A stretch of 64,000 nucleotides of DNA, taken from positions 124,001-188,000 of the forward strand of contig NZ_FOPC01000008.1 of NCBI RefSeq assembly GCF_900113375.1, in the 5' to 3' direction. The translations under genes and the position numbers were made by a program. The notes under the pieces are model-generated. The model had not been told where the DNA came from. It searched no databases and saw only the letters and a list, made by a program, of their open reading frames with translations. Shown here in pieces: positions 43,733 to 51,516 of this stretch. Each line of letters starts with the position of its first letter. Within the stretch, counting starts at the first letter, position 1. This DNA comes from Algoriphagus hitonicola. GTDB taxonomy: Bacteria; Bacteroidota; Bacteroidia; Cytophagales; Cyclobacteriaceae.

Positions 43733-44224
43733 ATGAGCGAAGTACTCCATCACGAGCAAATCCAGAAAAAGATCACCCGAATGGCTTTTGAAATCTACGA
43801 GCGGAATCTCTATTCCTCAGGATTGATTTTTGCCGGAATATCAGGCATGGGGCAGCAACTTTCCCGGTTACTTTCCCAAGAGCTCCGAAAAATCTCTGAC
43901 TTGAAAATCGAAGAAATCGAAGTTAAATTGGATAAAAGCAATGTGGCAAATTCAGATATTGAACTGTCTCAAGAGCTGGATTTGAAAGGTAAAAACCTCA
44001 TCTTGGTAGACGATGTCCTGAATACCGGGAAAACAATCGTCTATGCGATGAAGCCTTTTTTGGAAGAAGAGCTCAGTAAAATGGAATTGGCTGTTTTGGT
44101 CAATCGTGCCCATGGACTTTTTCCTGTTCGGCCGGATTATACGGGCTATGAGCTTTCGACGACGCTCAATGAGCACATCAAAGTTGACCTTTCCGGAGAT
44201 CGCTATTCTGTTCACCTTCACTAA
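43733..44224 (+). CDS. Type I phosphoribosyltransferase (PyrR-like)
   Basis: 163-residue PRTase with the PRPP loop in [19 protein letters not shown] (13-residue signature near residues 85-100) and an N-terminal [18 protein letters not shown]. It resembles PyrR or hypoxanthine-type PRTases. Base specificity is not deducible. Six bp downstream comes panB, so the two may be cotranscribed. Confidence 0.85.
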   Translation: MSEVLHHEQIQKKITRMAFEIYERNLYSSGLIFAGISGMGQQLSRLLSQELRKISDLKIEEIEVKLDKSNVANSDIELSQELDLKGKNLILVDDVLNTGKTIVYAMKPFLEEELSKMELAVLVNRAHGLFPVRPDYTGYELSTTLNEHIKVDLSGDRYSVHLH

Positions 44225-44229
44225 AAACT

Positions 44230-45051
44230 ATGTCAGTTCACTCCTCTGCCTCCATCAAGCGGATCACCACGCATATTCTCCAGGAAATGAAAGATCGTGG
44301 AGAAAAGATTTCCATGCTTACGGCCTATGATTTTTCCATGGCAAAAATCGTTGATGCCGCGGGCATCGATATCATTCTGGTTGGCGACTCGGCTTCCAAT
44401 GTCATGGCAGGACACGAAACCACCTTGCCCATCACTTTGGATCAGATGATCTATCATGCCTCTGCGGTGGTCCGAGCGGTGAAGCGTGCTTTTGTGGTCG
44501 TGGATATTCCTTTTGGCAACTATCAGGGAAATAGCTCCGAGGCTTTGCGATCGGCGATTCGAATCATGAAAGAATCCGGTGCCCATGCCGTAAAAGTAGA
44601 AGGCGGATCAGAGATCAAAGAGTCGGTCAGTCGGATTTTGACAGCCGGAGTGCCGGTAATGGGGCATTTGGGATTGACTCCCCAGTCGATTTATAAATTC
44701 GGTACTTACACTGTAAGAGCTAAAGAGGAGGCCGAAGCGCAGAAACTTTTGGAAGATGCCCAAATGCTCGAGGCCTGTGGTTGCTTTGCGATCGTATTGG
44801 AGAAAATCCCAGCTTCCTTAGCCAAAAAAGTATCTGAGCATGTCAAGATTCCGGTGATCGGAATCGGGGCGGGAGCAGATGTGGATGGGCAGGTATTGGT
44901 AATGCATGATATGTTGGGGATTACCCAGGAATTCAAACCTCGATTTCTCAGACAATACGCCGATCTGCAGCAGACGATGACAGATGCCTTTAAAAACTAC
45001 ATCAAAGATGTCAAAAGCCGGGATTTCCCGAATGAATCGGAAAGCTATTGA
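44230..45051 (+). CDS. panB: 3-methyl-2-oxobutanoate hydroxymethyltransferase
   Basis: 273 residues. It converts ketoisovalerate to ketopantoate with methylenetetrahydrofolate, the first committed step of pantothenate synthesis. Motifs are [72 protein letters not shown] and [22 protein letters not shown] with the metal-binding aspartates. The gene is followed by a 150-bp inverted repeat that would terminate transcription. Confidence 0.95.
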   Translation: MSVHSSASIKRITTHILQEMKDRGEKISMLTAYDFSMAKIVDAAGIDIILVGDSASNVMAGHETTLPITLDQMIYHASAVVRAVKRAFVVVDIPFGNYQGNSSEALRSAIRIMKESGAHAVKVEGGSEIKESVSRILTAGVPVMGHLGLTPQSIYKFGTYTVRAKEEAEAQKLLEDAQMLEACGCFAIVLEKIPASLAKKVSEHVKIPVIGIGAGADVDGQVLVMHDMLGITQEFKPRFLRQYADLQQTMTDAFKNYIKDVKSRDFPNESESY

Positions 45052-45069
45052 TTGAGAGAATTATCCAAA

Positions 45070-45219
45070 AAAAGAGGCTGTCTCAAAAGTGAGGTTTGTC
45101 ACATTGAGCGCCTGCCTCGCCGGCAAAGGCAGGAAGGCGAAATGTGGGCCAGAACGATAGAAATGGCCTTCGACTCCGCTCAGGCTGAACTTATAGTGAT
45201 TTATGAGACAGCCTCTTTT
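45070..45219. repeat. 150-bp nested inverted repeat between convergent genes
   Basis: Ends: AAAAGAGGCTGTCTCA (45070-45085) pairs perfectly with TGAGACAGCCTCTTTT (45204-45219). Inside lie a second stem, CACATT (45100-45105) with AATGTG (45141-45146), and a third around a GCCGGC core (45109-45138, with a 23-bp copy also present at 10774-10796). It separates panB from GH57 on the opposite strand and can act as a bidirectional terminator. Whether it is a mobile MITE-like element is open. Confidence 0.75.
45111..45133 (-). repeat. 23-bp dispersed palindromic element, second copy
   Basis: Same palindrome as at 10774-10796, in opposite orientation, with a single base difference. It lies at the tip of the nested inverted repeat. 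Confidence 0.75.
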
Positions 45220-45223
45220 CGCT

Positions 45224-46432
45224 TTAGACTTTCTCGACTTCTTTTACTTTTTCTTTCACCCGCAAGACAAAGTCACTCAACACATTCATGTAATTGATAA
45301 AGGCATCGTAAGGGGTGTCGTAGGGGCTGAAGTATTCGTGAACTGAGCCATCGGAAAAGAACTTGGTACACATGTAATAAAAGTGATCCGAGGTCTGCAA
45401 GTATTTCCAGTCTCGTTGAATATCGGGATCATTGATTTTTTTGACTTGATCTTCCAATTCATAAAGGCGGTCAAAAGCCTCATCTTGTAGATCATTTCCC
45501 AGCCAAGCAGTCAAATCCCGCTCTTCGTCCGCCCAGGAAATCGGGGTTGGTACATGAATCGCTCCCACCGGAGACACTTGGGAAATAATCTCAGATGGAG
45601 TGGAAAAGCTAAAGTCTGAATGCTTAAATACCGATTCCGGCAGCGCCCGCATAAACTCAAAAATCCCGGTTTCGGCCCACTGATGCTCACCAAAAGTTTC
45701 ATAATCCATGAAAAGATTCAAGGTTTGTTCTTCCTTTGGAATAGCATTGATCCAATTGATAAATTTATCTGTGGTGAGCGGGTAATCCTCCCAGGTTTTG
45801 TTGCTGAACCGGAAGGCAATGTCATCGGAAAGCCTGAAGTTTTTGAGCAGGACTTTCAATTTAGGATTAAGGGAATTGTGATAGACATAATTGGGGCTTT
45901 TCCAACCCAATATATGCTTGGCTCCTTCGGTTAAAATCGCTTCGTATCCCATGTCAGCCACCATTTCTCCGATTTTGTCTGAGTAAATTAGTTCGGTGTT
46001 TCGAAAGACTTTTGGCGTGTAGCCATTAAAAAGTCTACTGATTTTTTCCTGATGCTTTTGGACCATATCGGTAAACTCGGCTTTGCTTTTCAGCGAAGCC
46101 AAAGCATGTCCGTAGGTTTCATTGAGCAATTCTACCTGTCCTGTCGCAACCAGTCGCTGAAAACTTTCCAATACATCCGGAGCATAGGCTTCCATCTGAT
46201 CTAGAAAAGTCCCCGAGAGCGAAAAGGTTACCTTGAACTTTCCTTGATACCGTTGGATCAATTCCAGCAAAAGTGCATTCATCGGGAGATAACATTTCTG
46301 GGCTACCTTTCGAATGATCGTTCGGTTACTGAAGTCATCCCAGTAATAATGATCTTCCCCGATGTCAAAAAAGCGATAAGGTTTGATTCGGTAGGGTTGA
46401 TGAACCTGAAAGTAAAAGCAGATCGTTCTCAT
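45224..46432 (-). CDS. Glycoside hydrolase family 57 protein
   Basis: 402 residues from the ATG at 46432 (start of TICFYFQVHQPYRIKPYRF, the GH57 HQP motif). Further motifs are GQVELLNETYGHALASL and NLFMDYETFGEHQW, where the Asp of MDYE is the expected acid/base residue. It is an alpha-amylase or alpha-glucan transferase acting on glycogen or maltodextrin. The start overlaps the stop of the glycosyltransferase gene by 4 bp (ATGA). Longer in-frame starts lie in that gene and are unlikely. Confidence 0.9.
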   Translation of the reverse strand: MRTICFYFQVHQPYRIKPYRFFDIGEDHYYWDDFSNRTIIRKVAQKCYLPMNALLLELIQRYQGKFKVTFSLSGTFLDQMEAYAPDVLESFQRLVATGQVELLNETYGHALASLKSKAEFTDMVQKHQEKISRLFNGYTPKVFRNTELIYSDKIGEMVADMGYEAILTEGAKHILGWKSPNYVYHNSLNPKLKVLLKNFRLSDDIAFRFSNKTWEDYPLTTDKFINWINAIPKEEQTLNLFMDYETFGEHQWAETGIFEFMRALPESVFKHSDFSFSTPSEIISQVSPVGAIHVPTPISWADEERDLTAWLGNDLQDEAFDRLYELEDQVKKINDPDIQRDWKYLQTSDHFYYMCTKFFSDGSVHEYFSPYDTPYDAFINYMNVLSDFVLRVKEKVKEVEKV

Positions 46433-47718
46433 GGTCTTGTGGATAAAGTTTTTTCGTAAACAGTGACTAATTTGGCAGCGACATGCTCCCATTTTAGTTT
46501 TTTAAGTTCTTGGCTTCCCAGTTCTTTAAACATCTGGGAGATTCCTTTGTAATGGAGCAGTGCGAAAATAGCATCCGCCATCGCATCAATGTCCCAAAAG
46601 TCCACCTTGATGGCATTAATAAGAACTTCGGCAACTCCTGACTGCTTAGAGATGATGACGGGTGTATTATGCCTGACGGCTTCTAGAGGTGATATTCCAA
46701 ACGGCTCAGAAACAGAGGGCATGACATACACATCGGAAATCGCATACATGTGATCTACATCGTCGCCTTTTAAGAATCCGGTAAAGTGAAACCTCGAGGC
46801 CATGCGAAGTTCGGCAACCCGATCAATCATCCGATTGAGTAAATCCCCAGAACCAGCCATCACAAATCGGACATTAGGGTCTCGGTCCAATACTTTCTTT
46901 GCTGCTTCGACAAAGTATTCCGGGCCTTTTTGGAAGGTAATTCTACCTAAGAAGGTCACGATTTTTTCAGGGACCTTTTTCTCGTATTTCGACTTGATGA
47001 TGCTCGCATCCAAGACTGCATTGTGGAGGACACTGACTTTCTCGGCAGGTATTCCGTATCTTTTAACGATGGTATTTTTGGTCAGTTGGCTGACAGCCAA
47101 AATATGGTCAGCAGCATGCATTCCTGCCCGCTCGATATCATAAACGGGCTTGTTGACTGATTCACCGGATCGGTCGTATTCGGTAGCATGGACATGGGCG
47201 ATGAGGGGCTTTCCGCTGATTTCTTTGGCCGCAATTCCGGCAGGGAAAGACAACCAATCATGTGCATGGATAATTTCAAAATCACTTCGATCTCTGGCGA
47301 TTTGGGCTCCAGTCAATGCATATCGGCTGACTTCTTCCATGAGATTTTTCCCGTATTTACCGCTGAACTCGTATTTGGTCGTAAAGATCGATTCATCCAC
47401 GTCGGTACGGTCGTGGATGGCATAATCGGTAAATTTTTGGTATTCCTCCGGTCCCAGATAAGGGACCAAAAAGCTACTCACTTCCAGGTAAGTCAGGTTT
47501 TTCCAGATTTTTTTGAATTTCCGCTCGCGGTAATCGATGCTGATATCACTGGCATTGACAAAATCCGCCAAAGGCTCTTCATCCCCCCATAGTTTTGGGA
47601 CCACAAAAATGATGTCCTGATTATGATAGGCCAAGCCTTTGACCAGACCATAGCAGGCCGTGCCTAATCCTCCTGAAATATGTGGGGGAAATTCCCACCC
47701 AAACATTAATACTTTCAT
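46429..47718 (-). CDS. Glycosyltransferase family 4, glycogen-synthase-like
   Basis: 429 residues with the N-terminal glucan-synthase-like motif MFGWEFPPHISGGLGTACYGLVKGL, in which SGGLG is typical of starch/glycogen synthases. The C-terminal domain is of GT4 type with IVTFLGRITFQKGPEYFVEAAKKV and VMPSVSEPFGISPLEAVRHNTPVI. Second gene of a three-gene alpha-glucan operon with a debranching enzyme upstream (6 bp gap) and GH57 downstream. A sugar-nucleotide-dependent glucan synthase is likely. Confidence 0.88.
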   Translation of the reverse strand: MKVLMFGWEFPPHISGGLGTACYGLVKGLAYHNQDIIFVVPKLWGDEEPLADFVNASDISIDYRERKFKKIWKNLTYLEVSSFLVPYLGPEEYQKFTDYAIHDRTDVDESIFTTKYEFSGKYGKNLMEEVSRYALTGAQIARDRSDFEIIHAHDWLSFPAGIAAKEISGKPLIAHVHATEYDRSGESVNKPVYDIERAGMHAADHILAVSQLTKNTIVKRYGIPAEKVSVLHNAVLDASIIKSKYEKKVPEKIVTFLGRITFQKGPEYFVEAAKKVLDRDPNVRFVMAGSGDLLNRMIDRVAELRMASRFHFTGFLKGDDVDHMYAISDVYVMPSVSEPFGISPLEAVRHNTPVIISKQSGVAEVLINAIKVDFWDIDAMADAIFALLHYKGISQMFKELGSQELKKLKWEHVAAKLVTVYEKTLSTRP

Positions 47719-47724
47719 AAAAAT

Positions 47725-49644
47725 CTATTTAATTCTGTTGACCAACTCCATCATCCGCAATAGTTCTGCAATACTCCAAGCTTGAGAAACCGCGCCTTTG
47801 GGTCGGTGAGGAGGATCTCCGTCATAGATTTCCGCGACAGTTCCGACGCCATATTGGGTCATCACTCCATCAAATCCCTGGATGATCTTATTGATGAAAT
47901 TCAAGGAAGATTTTCCGTGAATTTTAATATATGCTTCTACAAAATGGCCCAAAGGCCAAACCCAGACCGTACCGTTATGATAGGCTTGATCCCGGCTGAT
48001 TTGATCTCCAAAGTAATATCCCTTGTACGCCGGATCATCCGGAGCCAAGGTCCGTAATCCACGAGTGGTCAGTAAATTGGATTTGACAATTTCTAAAATT
48101 TGATCACACTGAGACTCTGTCAGCATGCTGTAAGGTAGGGAGGTCGCAAAGACCATGTTGGGACGAACCATCCAATCTTTTTCCCCATCATTAACCACAT
48201 CTGCCAAATAACCCATTTCTTCATCCCAGAAAACTTCTAGAAAGCTTTCTTTGACTTTTTCGGCCAGTTTTTTAATCTCTTCGTCTCCAGTCAATTCATG
48301 GTAAAAGCAAAGGGCATTGTACCAGAGTGCTTGAATTTCTACCGGGCAGCCTATTCTGGGAGTGACCGGTCCATCGGGTGTCACCGCATCCATCCAAGTC
48401 AGTGCCAGATCCTCTTGGCCACCATAGATCAGCCCATTTTCCAACATGTGTATATTGAAGTCAGTGCCGGCTTTATAGCCATCGATAATACCTTTGAGTT
48501 TGTCTAGGTATCGTTTTTTGACCGTCTTGACATCTCCAGTATAGGTGATGTATTTCTGAAGGGACCAGAAAAACCAAAGCGGGGCATCCATGGAGTTCAT
48601 GTTGGCATAGTCTCCGCTTCCCACATTGGGGAAAAGGGGCCCTTGCAAATCCCGGGACATGGTATCCATGATCTCTAAAAAAGTCTCATTATCTCCTCGG
48701 GCTAAAGTCAAGCCTGGAGCGGCGATAAAGGTGTCTCTTCCCCACCAGCCAAACCAAGGATAGCCGGCAATAATTCGGGTGTCTCCGTTTCGCTTGCGGA
48801 TAAATTGGGTGGCTGAATTTCTCAGGCAATTCTCAAAATTGCTTCGGGGGATTCTTCGGGCAATTTCCTTTTCAAAGGCTCGCTGTCGGGTACTGGGATC
48901 GGCTTCTGTCAGCCCTGCGGAGAAAATAACCGACTCTCCTTTTTCGATATCAAATTCAAAATATCCGGGCACATACAAATCCTCCTGATAGTCATATCCT
49001 CGCTCACGCTCTAAAATGTACTCCACATTGTTGTACCAGTTAGGCTCGAATTTGAATTTATTTTTCTTCGAAAGCTGTAAAAATAGCGGATCATAAACCG
49101 GGTAAAGCCTAAACTGTACGCCGTTGGGGACTTTTTCAAAATCCTTGTTGATGTCTGAGTTTTCCTTGCACAAGGTATGATATCCGCGAAAAGCCAAAAA
49201 TGGCTGGATCCGGATTTTGGTAGGAGAGTGGGCTTCCAAAAGCGTATATCGAATCATTACTCGATCCCGGTTGGTGTCCAGAATGATTTCTTTTTGAAGG
49301 ACCACACCTCCGACACGATAAGTGAGCTTAGGGATGGGTTCGGAATCAAAATCTTCTAGGTATTTATGGCCTCTCGGTGAATAGTTGCCGGGATATTTGC
49401 TGATGCCGAGATTGAAGCTGGCTCCATGCTGGATGACCGTCTCATGGACTGTCGATAGAAAGACGTGGTTTTGGGAATCGATTTGTGGCTGAGGAGCCAC
49501 GAGCAAACCATGGTATTTTCGGGTGTTACAGCCGATGATGGTCGTGCTGGTATAGGCTCCGGACCGATTGGTACGGATAATTTCCCGATCTAGCGAATAG
49601 TTCAGGTTGACAAGCTGCGTTTTGTCAAAATGGATGTAACTCAT
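47725..49644 (-). CDS. Glycogen debranching enzyme (amylo-alpha-1,6-glucosidase, GH133)
   Basis: 639 residues. The N-terminal domain has SLDREIIRTNRSGAYTSTTIIGCNTRKYHGLLVA, the family hallmark. The C-terminal (alpha/alpha)6 domain has IAGYPWFGWWGRDTFIAAPGLTLARGD with the catalytic Asp, GGQEDLALTWMDAV and YHNGTVWVWPLGHFVEAYI. It hydrolyses alpha-1,6 branches of glycogen. First gene of the glucan operon; 6 bp upstream of the glycosyltransferase gene. Confidence 0.94.
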   Translation of the reverse strand: MSYIHFDKTQLVNLNYSLDREIIRTNRSGAYTSTTIIGCNTRKYHGLLVAPQPQIDSQNHVFLSTVHETVIQHGASFNLGISKYPGNYSPRGHKYLEDFDSEPIPKLTYRVGGVVLQKEIILDTNRDRVMIRYTLLEAHSPTKIRIQPFLAFRGYHTLCKENSDINKDFEKVPNGVQFRLYPVYDPLFLQLSKKNKFKFEPNWYNNVEYILERERGYDYQEDLYVPGYFEFDIEKGESVIFSAGLTEADPSTRQRAFEKEIARRIPRSNFENCLRNSATQFIRKRNGDTRIIAGYPWFGWWGRDTFIAAPGLTLARGDNETFLEIMDTMSRDLQGPLFPNVGSGDYANMNSMDAPLWFFWSLQKYITYTGDVKTVKKRYLDKLKGIIDGYKAGTDFNIHMLENGLIYGGQEDLALTWMDAVTPDGPVTPRIGCPVEIQALWYNALCFYHELTGDEEIKKLAEKVKESFLEVFWDEEMGYLADVVNDGEKDWMVRPNMVFATSLPYSMLTESQCDQILEIVKSNLLTTRGLRTLAPDDPAYKGYYFGDQISRDQAYHNGTVWVWPLGHFVEAYIKIHGKSSLNFINKIIQGFDGVMTQYGVGTVAEIYDGDPPHRPKGAVSQAWSIAELLRMMELVNRIK

Positions 49645-49711
49645 AGGGTAAAAATTGTATTCCGTTAAAATAGAATATTGAACTGATAGAAAAAATGAAT
49701 TGGCAAAAAAT

Positions 49712-49735
49712 AAAGGTTATGTTTCCATAACCTTT
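49712..49735 (-). terminator. Terminator downstream of a small ORF
   Basis: On the minus strand AAAGGTTAT-ggaaac-ATAACCTTT, a 9-bp perfect stem, followed by ATTTTTT. It follows the 46-codon frame at 49752 and precedes the debranching gene, which supports a separate transcript for the small ORF. Confidence 0.75.
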
Positions 49736-49751
49736 CGAATTTGTACTGTTT

Positions 49752-49892
49752 TTAAGAATGAATTGCTTCTTTTTGGATTTCTTCAAAAATCCGAAGTGAC
49801 TCTTCAAACTTGACCATGTAGCTTTTCACCTGATGGATATTCACCGGCTTGACCACAGGGAATTTTGGTGAGGATTTGAACAAAGTAAACAT
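49752..49892 (-). CDS. Small protein of 46 aa, unknown
   Basis: An ATG-to-TAA frame on the minus strand encoding a basic, helical peptide (SSPKFPVVKPVNIHQVKSYM and EESLRIFEEIQKEAIHS). It is placed directly before a good terminator hairpin and after tRNA-His with its own terminator. I do not recognise it. The terminator and the lack of other content in the region argue that it is real; conservation was not tested. Confidence 0.5.
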   Translation of the reverse strand: MFTLFKSSPKFPVVKPVNIHQVKSYMVKFEESLRIFEEIQKEAIHS

Positions 49893-49954
49893 CACAAGTT
49901 GGTTTAGTTTGGTCTGAATTTGTCAAATGTTGTGCCAAGCACACCGTTATTTAA

Positions 49955-49982
49955 AGCAAAAACCCCTCAATTGGAGGGGTTT
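49955..49982 (-). terminator. Terminator of tRNA-His
   Basis: AAACCCCTC / GAGGGGTTT, a perfect 9-bp stem with a 5-nt loop. On the minus strand it follows the tRNA by 2 nt and ends in a T-rich run. Confidence 0.85.
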
Positions 49983-49984
49983 GG

Positions 49985-50059
49985 GGTGAAAGACCGGGTT
50001 CGAACCGGCGACCTCTGGTGCCACAAACCAGCGCTCTAACCAGCTGAGCTACAATCACC
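49985..50059 (-). tRNA. tRNA-His (anticodon GTG)
   Basis: Cloverleaf on the minus strand with D-arm GCTC..GAGC, anticodon arm CTGGT-TTGTGGC-ACCAG (anticodon GTG), and T-arm GCCGG-TTCGAAC-CCGGT. The histidine-specific extra G at -1 faces C73. CCA is not encoded. In the 7-bp acceptor (GTGATTG / CTTTCAC) positions 5:68 and 6:67 are T-T mismatches, which is unusual. It has its own promoter and terminator. Confidence 0.93.
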
Positions 50060-50097
50060 ATTTATTCTTCTTGAGAACTCCTTTCTCAATCGGTTGG

Positions 50098-50128
50098 CAA
50101 AGGTAAGTAGAATGAAATTTAACTCCAA
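50098..50128 (-). promoter_or_regulatory. Promoter of tRNA-His
   Basis: On the minus strand TTG (50126-50128), a 20-nt spacer and TACCTTTG (50098-50105) match the Bacteroidetes promoter. The tRNA begins 38 nt downstream. Confidence 0.75.
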
Positions 50129-50136
50129 GATTGCTT

Positions 50137-51483
50137 TTAAATATTTGTAAGAAATGTGAGCCGTTCTCCTTTTTTAGATTCATCAAACTGTCCGTTTTCA
50201 TACGCTAAGTGTCCAGAGACGATCGTATGGGTGACTTTGGATTGAAATTGATGTCCTTCGAAAGGAGACCAACCGCATTTTGCCAAGATATTTTCCTTAT
50301 TTACGGTCCAGGGATCGTTCAGGTCCACCAGCACTAAATCCGCAAAATATCCTTCCCGGATATAGCCTCTTTCTTCCATTCGGAACAGTTTGGCCACGTT
50401 GTGCGACATTTTGTCAGCGATGCGCTCTAGGCTGATTTTGCCTTGATGATAGAAATCCAACATCGCGACCAAGGAATGCTGAATCAGCGGTCCTCCTGAA
50501 GGAGCCTTAGTGTAAACCTGTGATTTTTCCTCTAGTGTATGCGGAGCATGATCCGTAGCAATCACGTCGATCCGGTCATCAAGCATGGCTTGGAAAATCT
50601 GATCCCGGTCTTGGGCAGTTTTTACTGCAGGGTTCCATTTAATCAGGTTGCCTTTGGTATCGTAATCTTCCTCGCAAAACCACAGGTGATGAATGCAGGC
50701 CTCGGCAGTGATTTTCTTTTCCTCCAAAGGAATACCATTGTCAAATAGACTTAATTCTTTGGCTGTACTGATATGAAGAATGTGCAGTCGAGTTCCGTAT
50801 TTTTTGGCCATGGCCACCGCTCGACTTGAGGCATCGTAGCAGGCTTCCTCTGATCGGATTTTGTGATGAAATTTTACCGGAATATCCTCCCCGTATTTGG
50901 CTTTGTATTCGGCTAAATTGGTGGCGATGATGTGATCATTTTCGGAGTGAATGGCTAGAAGTCCTTTGTAATGCTTAAATATTCCTTCCAGCGATTCGAT
51001 ATTGTCCACAACCATATTTCCTGTGGAGGAACCCTGAAACACCTTCAAACCGCAGACATTTCTGAGATCCAGTTTGAGGATTTGTTCCAAGTTGTCATTG
51101 GTGCCTCCGAAGAAAAAGGAATAGTTGGCCAGAGAAACTTCCTTTGCGCGAGCATATTTTTCTTCCAAAAGTGGAATGGTCACCGCTTGAGGAACGGTAT
51201 TCGGCATTTCCATGTAGGAGGTCACTCCGCCGGCAACCCCGGCTTTGGCTTCCGTATAGATTTCGCCTTTGTGCGTCAGTCCGGGCTCTCTGAAATGTAC
51301 CTGATCATCGATCAATCCGGGAAAGAGGTATTTGCCCTCGGCATTGATGTGTTTTTCGGCAGATTCCTTGGCTAGGTTTTCTCCGATTTTGGCGATCCTT
51401 CCATTTTGAACTAACACATCCCCCCGAAAGATCCGGCCTTCATTGACTATATTTGCATCGGTGATCAGAATACTTTTCATCAT
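50137..51483 (-). CDS. pyrC: Dihydroorotase
   Basis: 448-residue type I dihydroorotase closing carbamoyl-aspartate to dihydroorotate in pyrimidine synthesis. Family landmarks are PGLIDDQVHFREPGLTHKGEI, GGVTSYMEMPNTVPQAV and CGLKVFQGSSTGNM. A His-rich LHILHISTAKELSLFD and VIATDHAPHTLEEK follow. The usual HxH zinc pair in DxHxHxRxPG reads QxH here (DDQVHFREPG), one ligand changed. As far as I know other Bacteroidetes proteins share this. The start at the first or second ATG is unresolved. Confidence 0.93.
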   Translation of the reverse strand: MMKSILITDANIVNEGRIFRGDVLVQNGRIAKIGENLAKESAEKHINAEGKYLFPGLIDDQVHFREPGLTHKGEIYTEAKAGVAGGVTSYMEMPNTVPQAVTIPLLEEKYARAKEVSLANYSFFFGGTNDNLEQILKLDLRNVCGLKVFQGSSTGNMVVDNIESLEGIFKHYKGLLAIHSENDHIIATNLAEYKAKYGEDIPVKFHHKIRSEEACYDASSRAVAMAKKYGTRLHILHISTAKELSLFDNGIPLEEKKITAEACIHHLWFCEEDYDTKGNLIKWNPAVKTAQDRDQIFQAMLDDRIDVIATDHAPHTLEEKSQVYTKAPSGGPLIQHSLVAMLDFYHQGKISLERIADKMSHNVAKLFRMEERGYIREGYFADLVLVDLNDPWTVNKENILAKCGWSPFEGHQFQSKVTHTIVSGHLAYENGQFDESKKGERLTFLTNI

Positions 51484-51516
51484 ATCTCAGTAATATTTTC
51501 CCAAAAATACGGAATC

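Noticed and set aside
45052..45297. 81-codon frame through the nested inverted repeat
   Set aside because: It is created by the repeat sequence and overlaps the GH57 3' end; no protein-like features.
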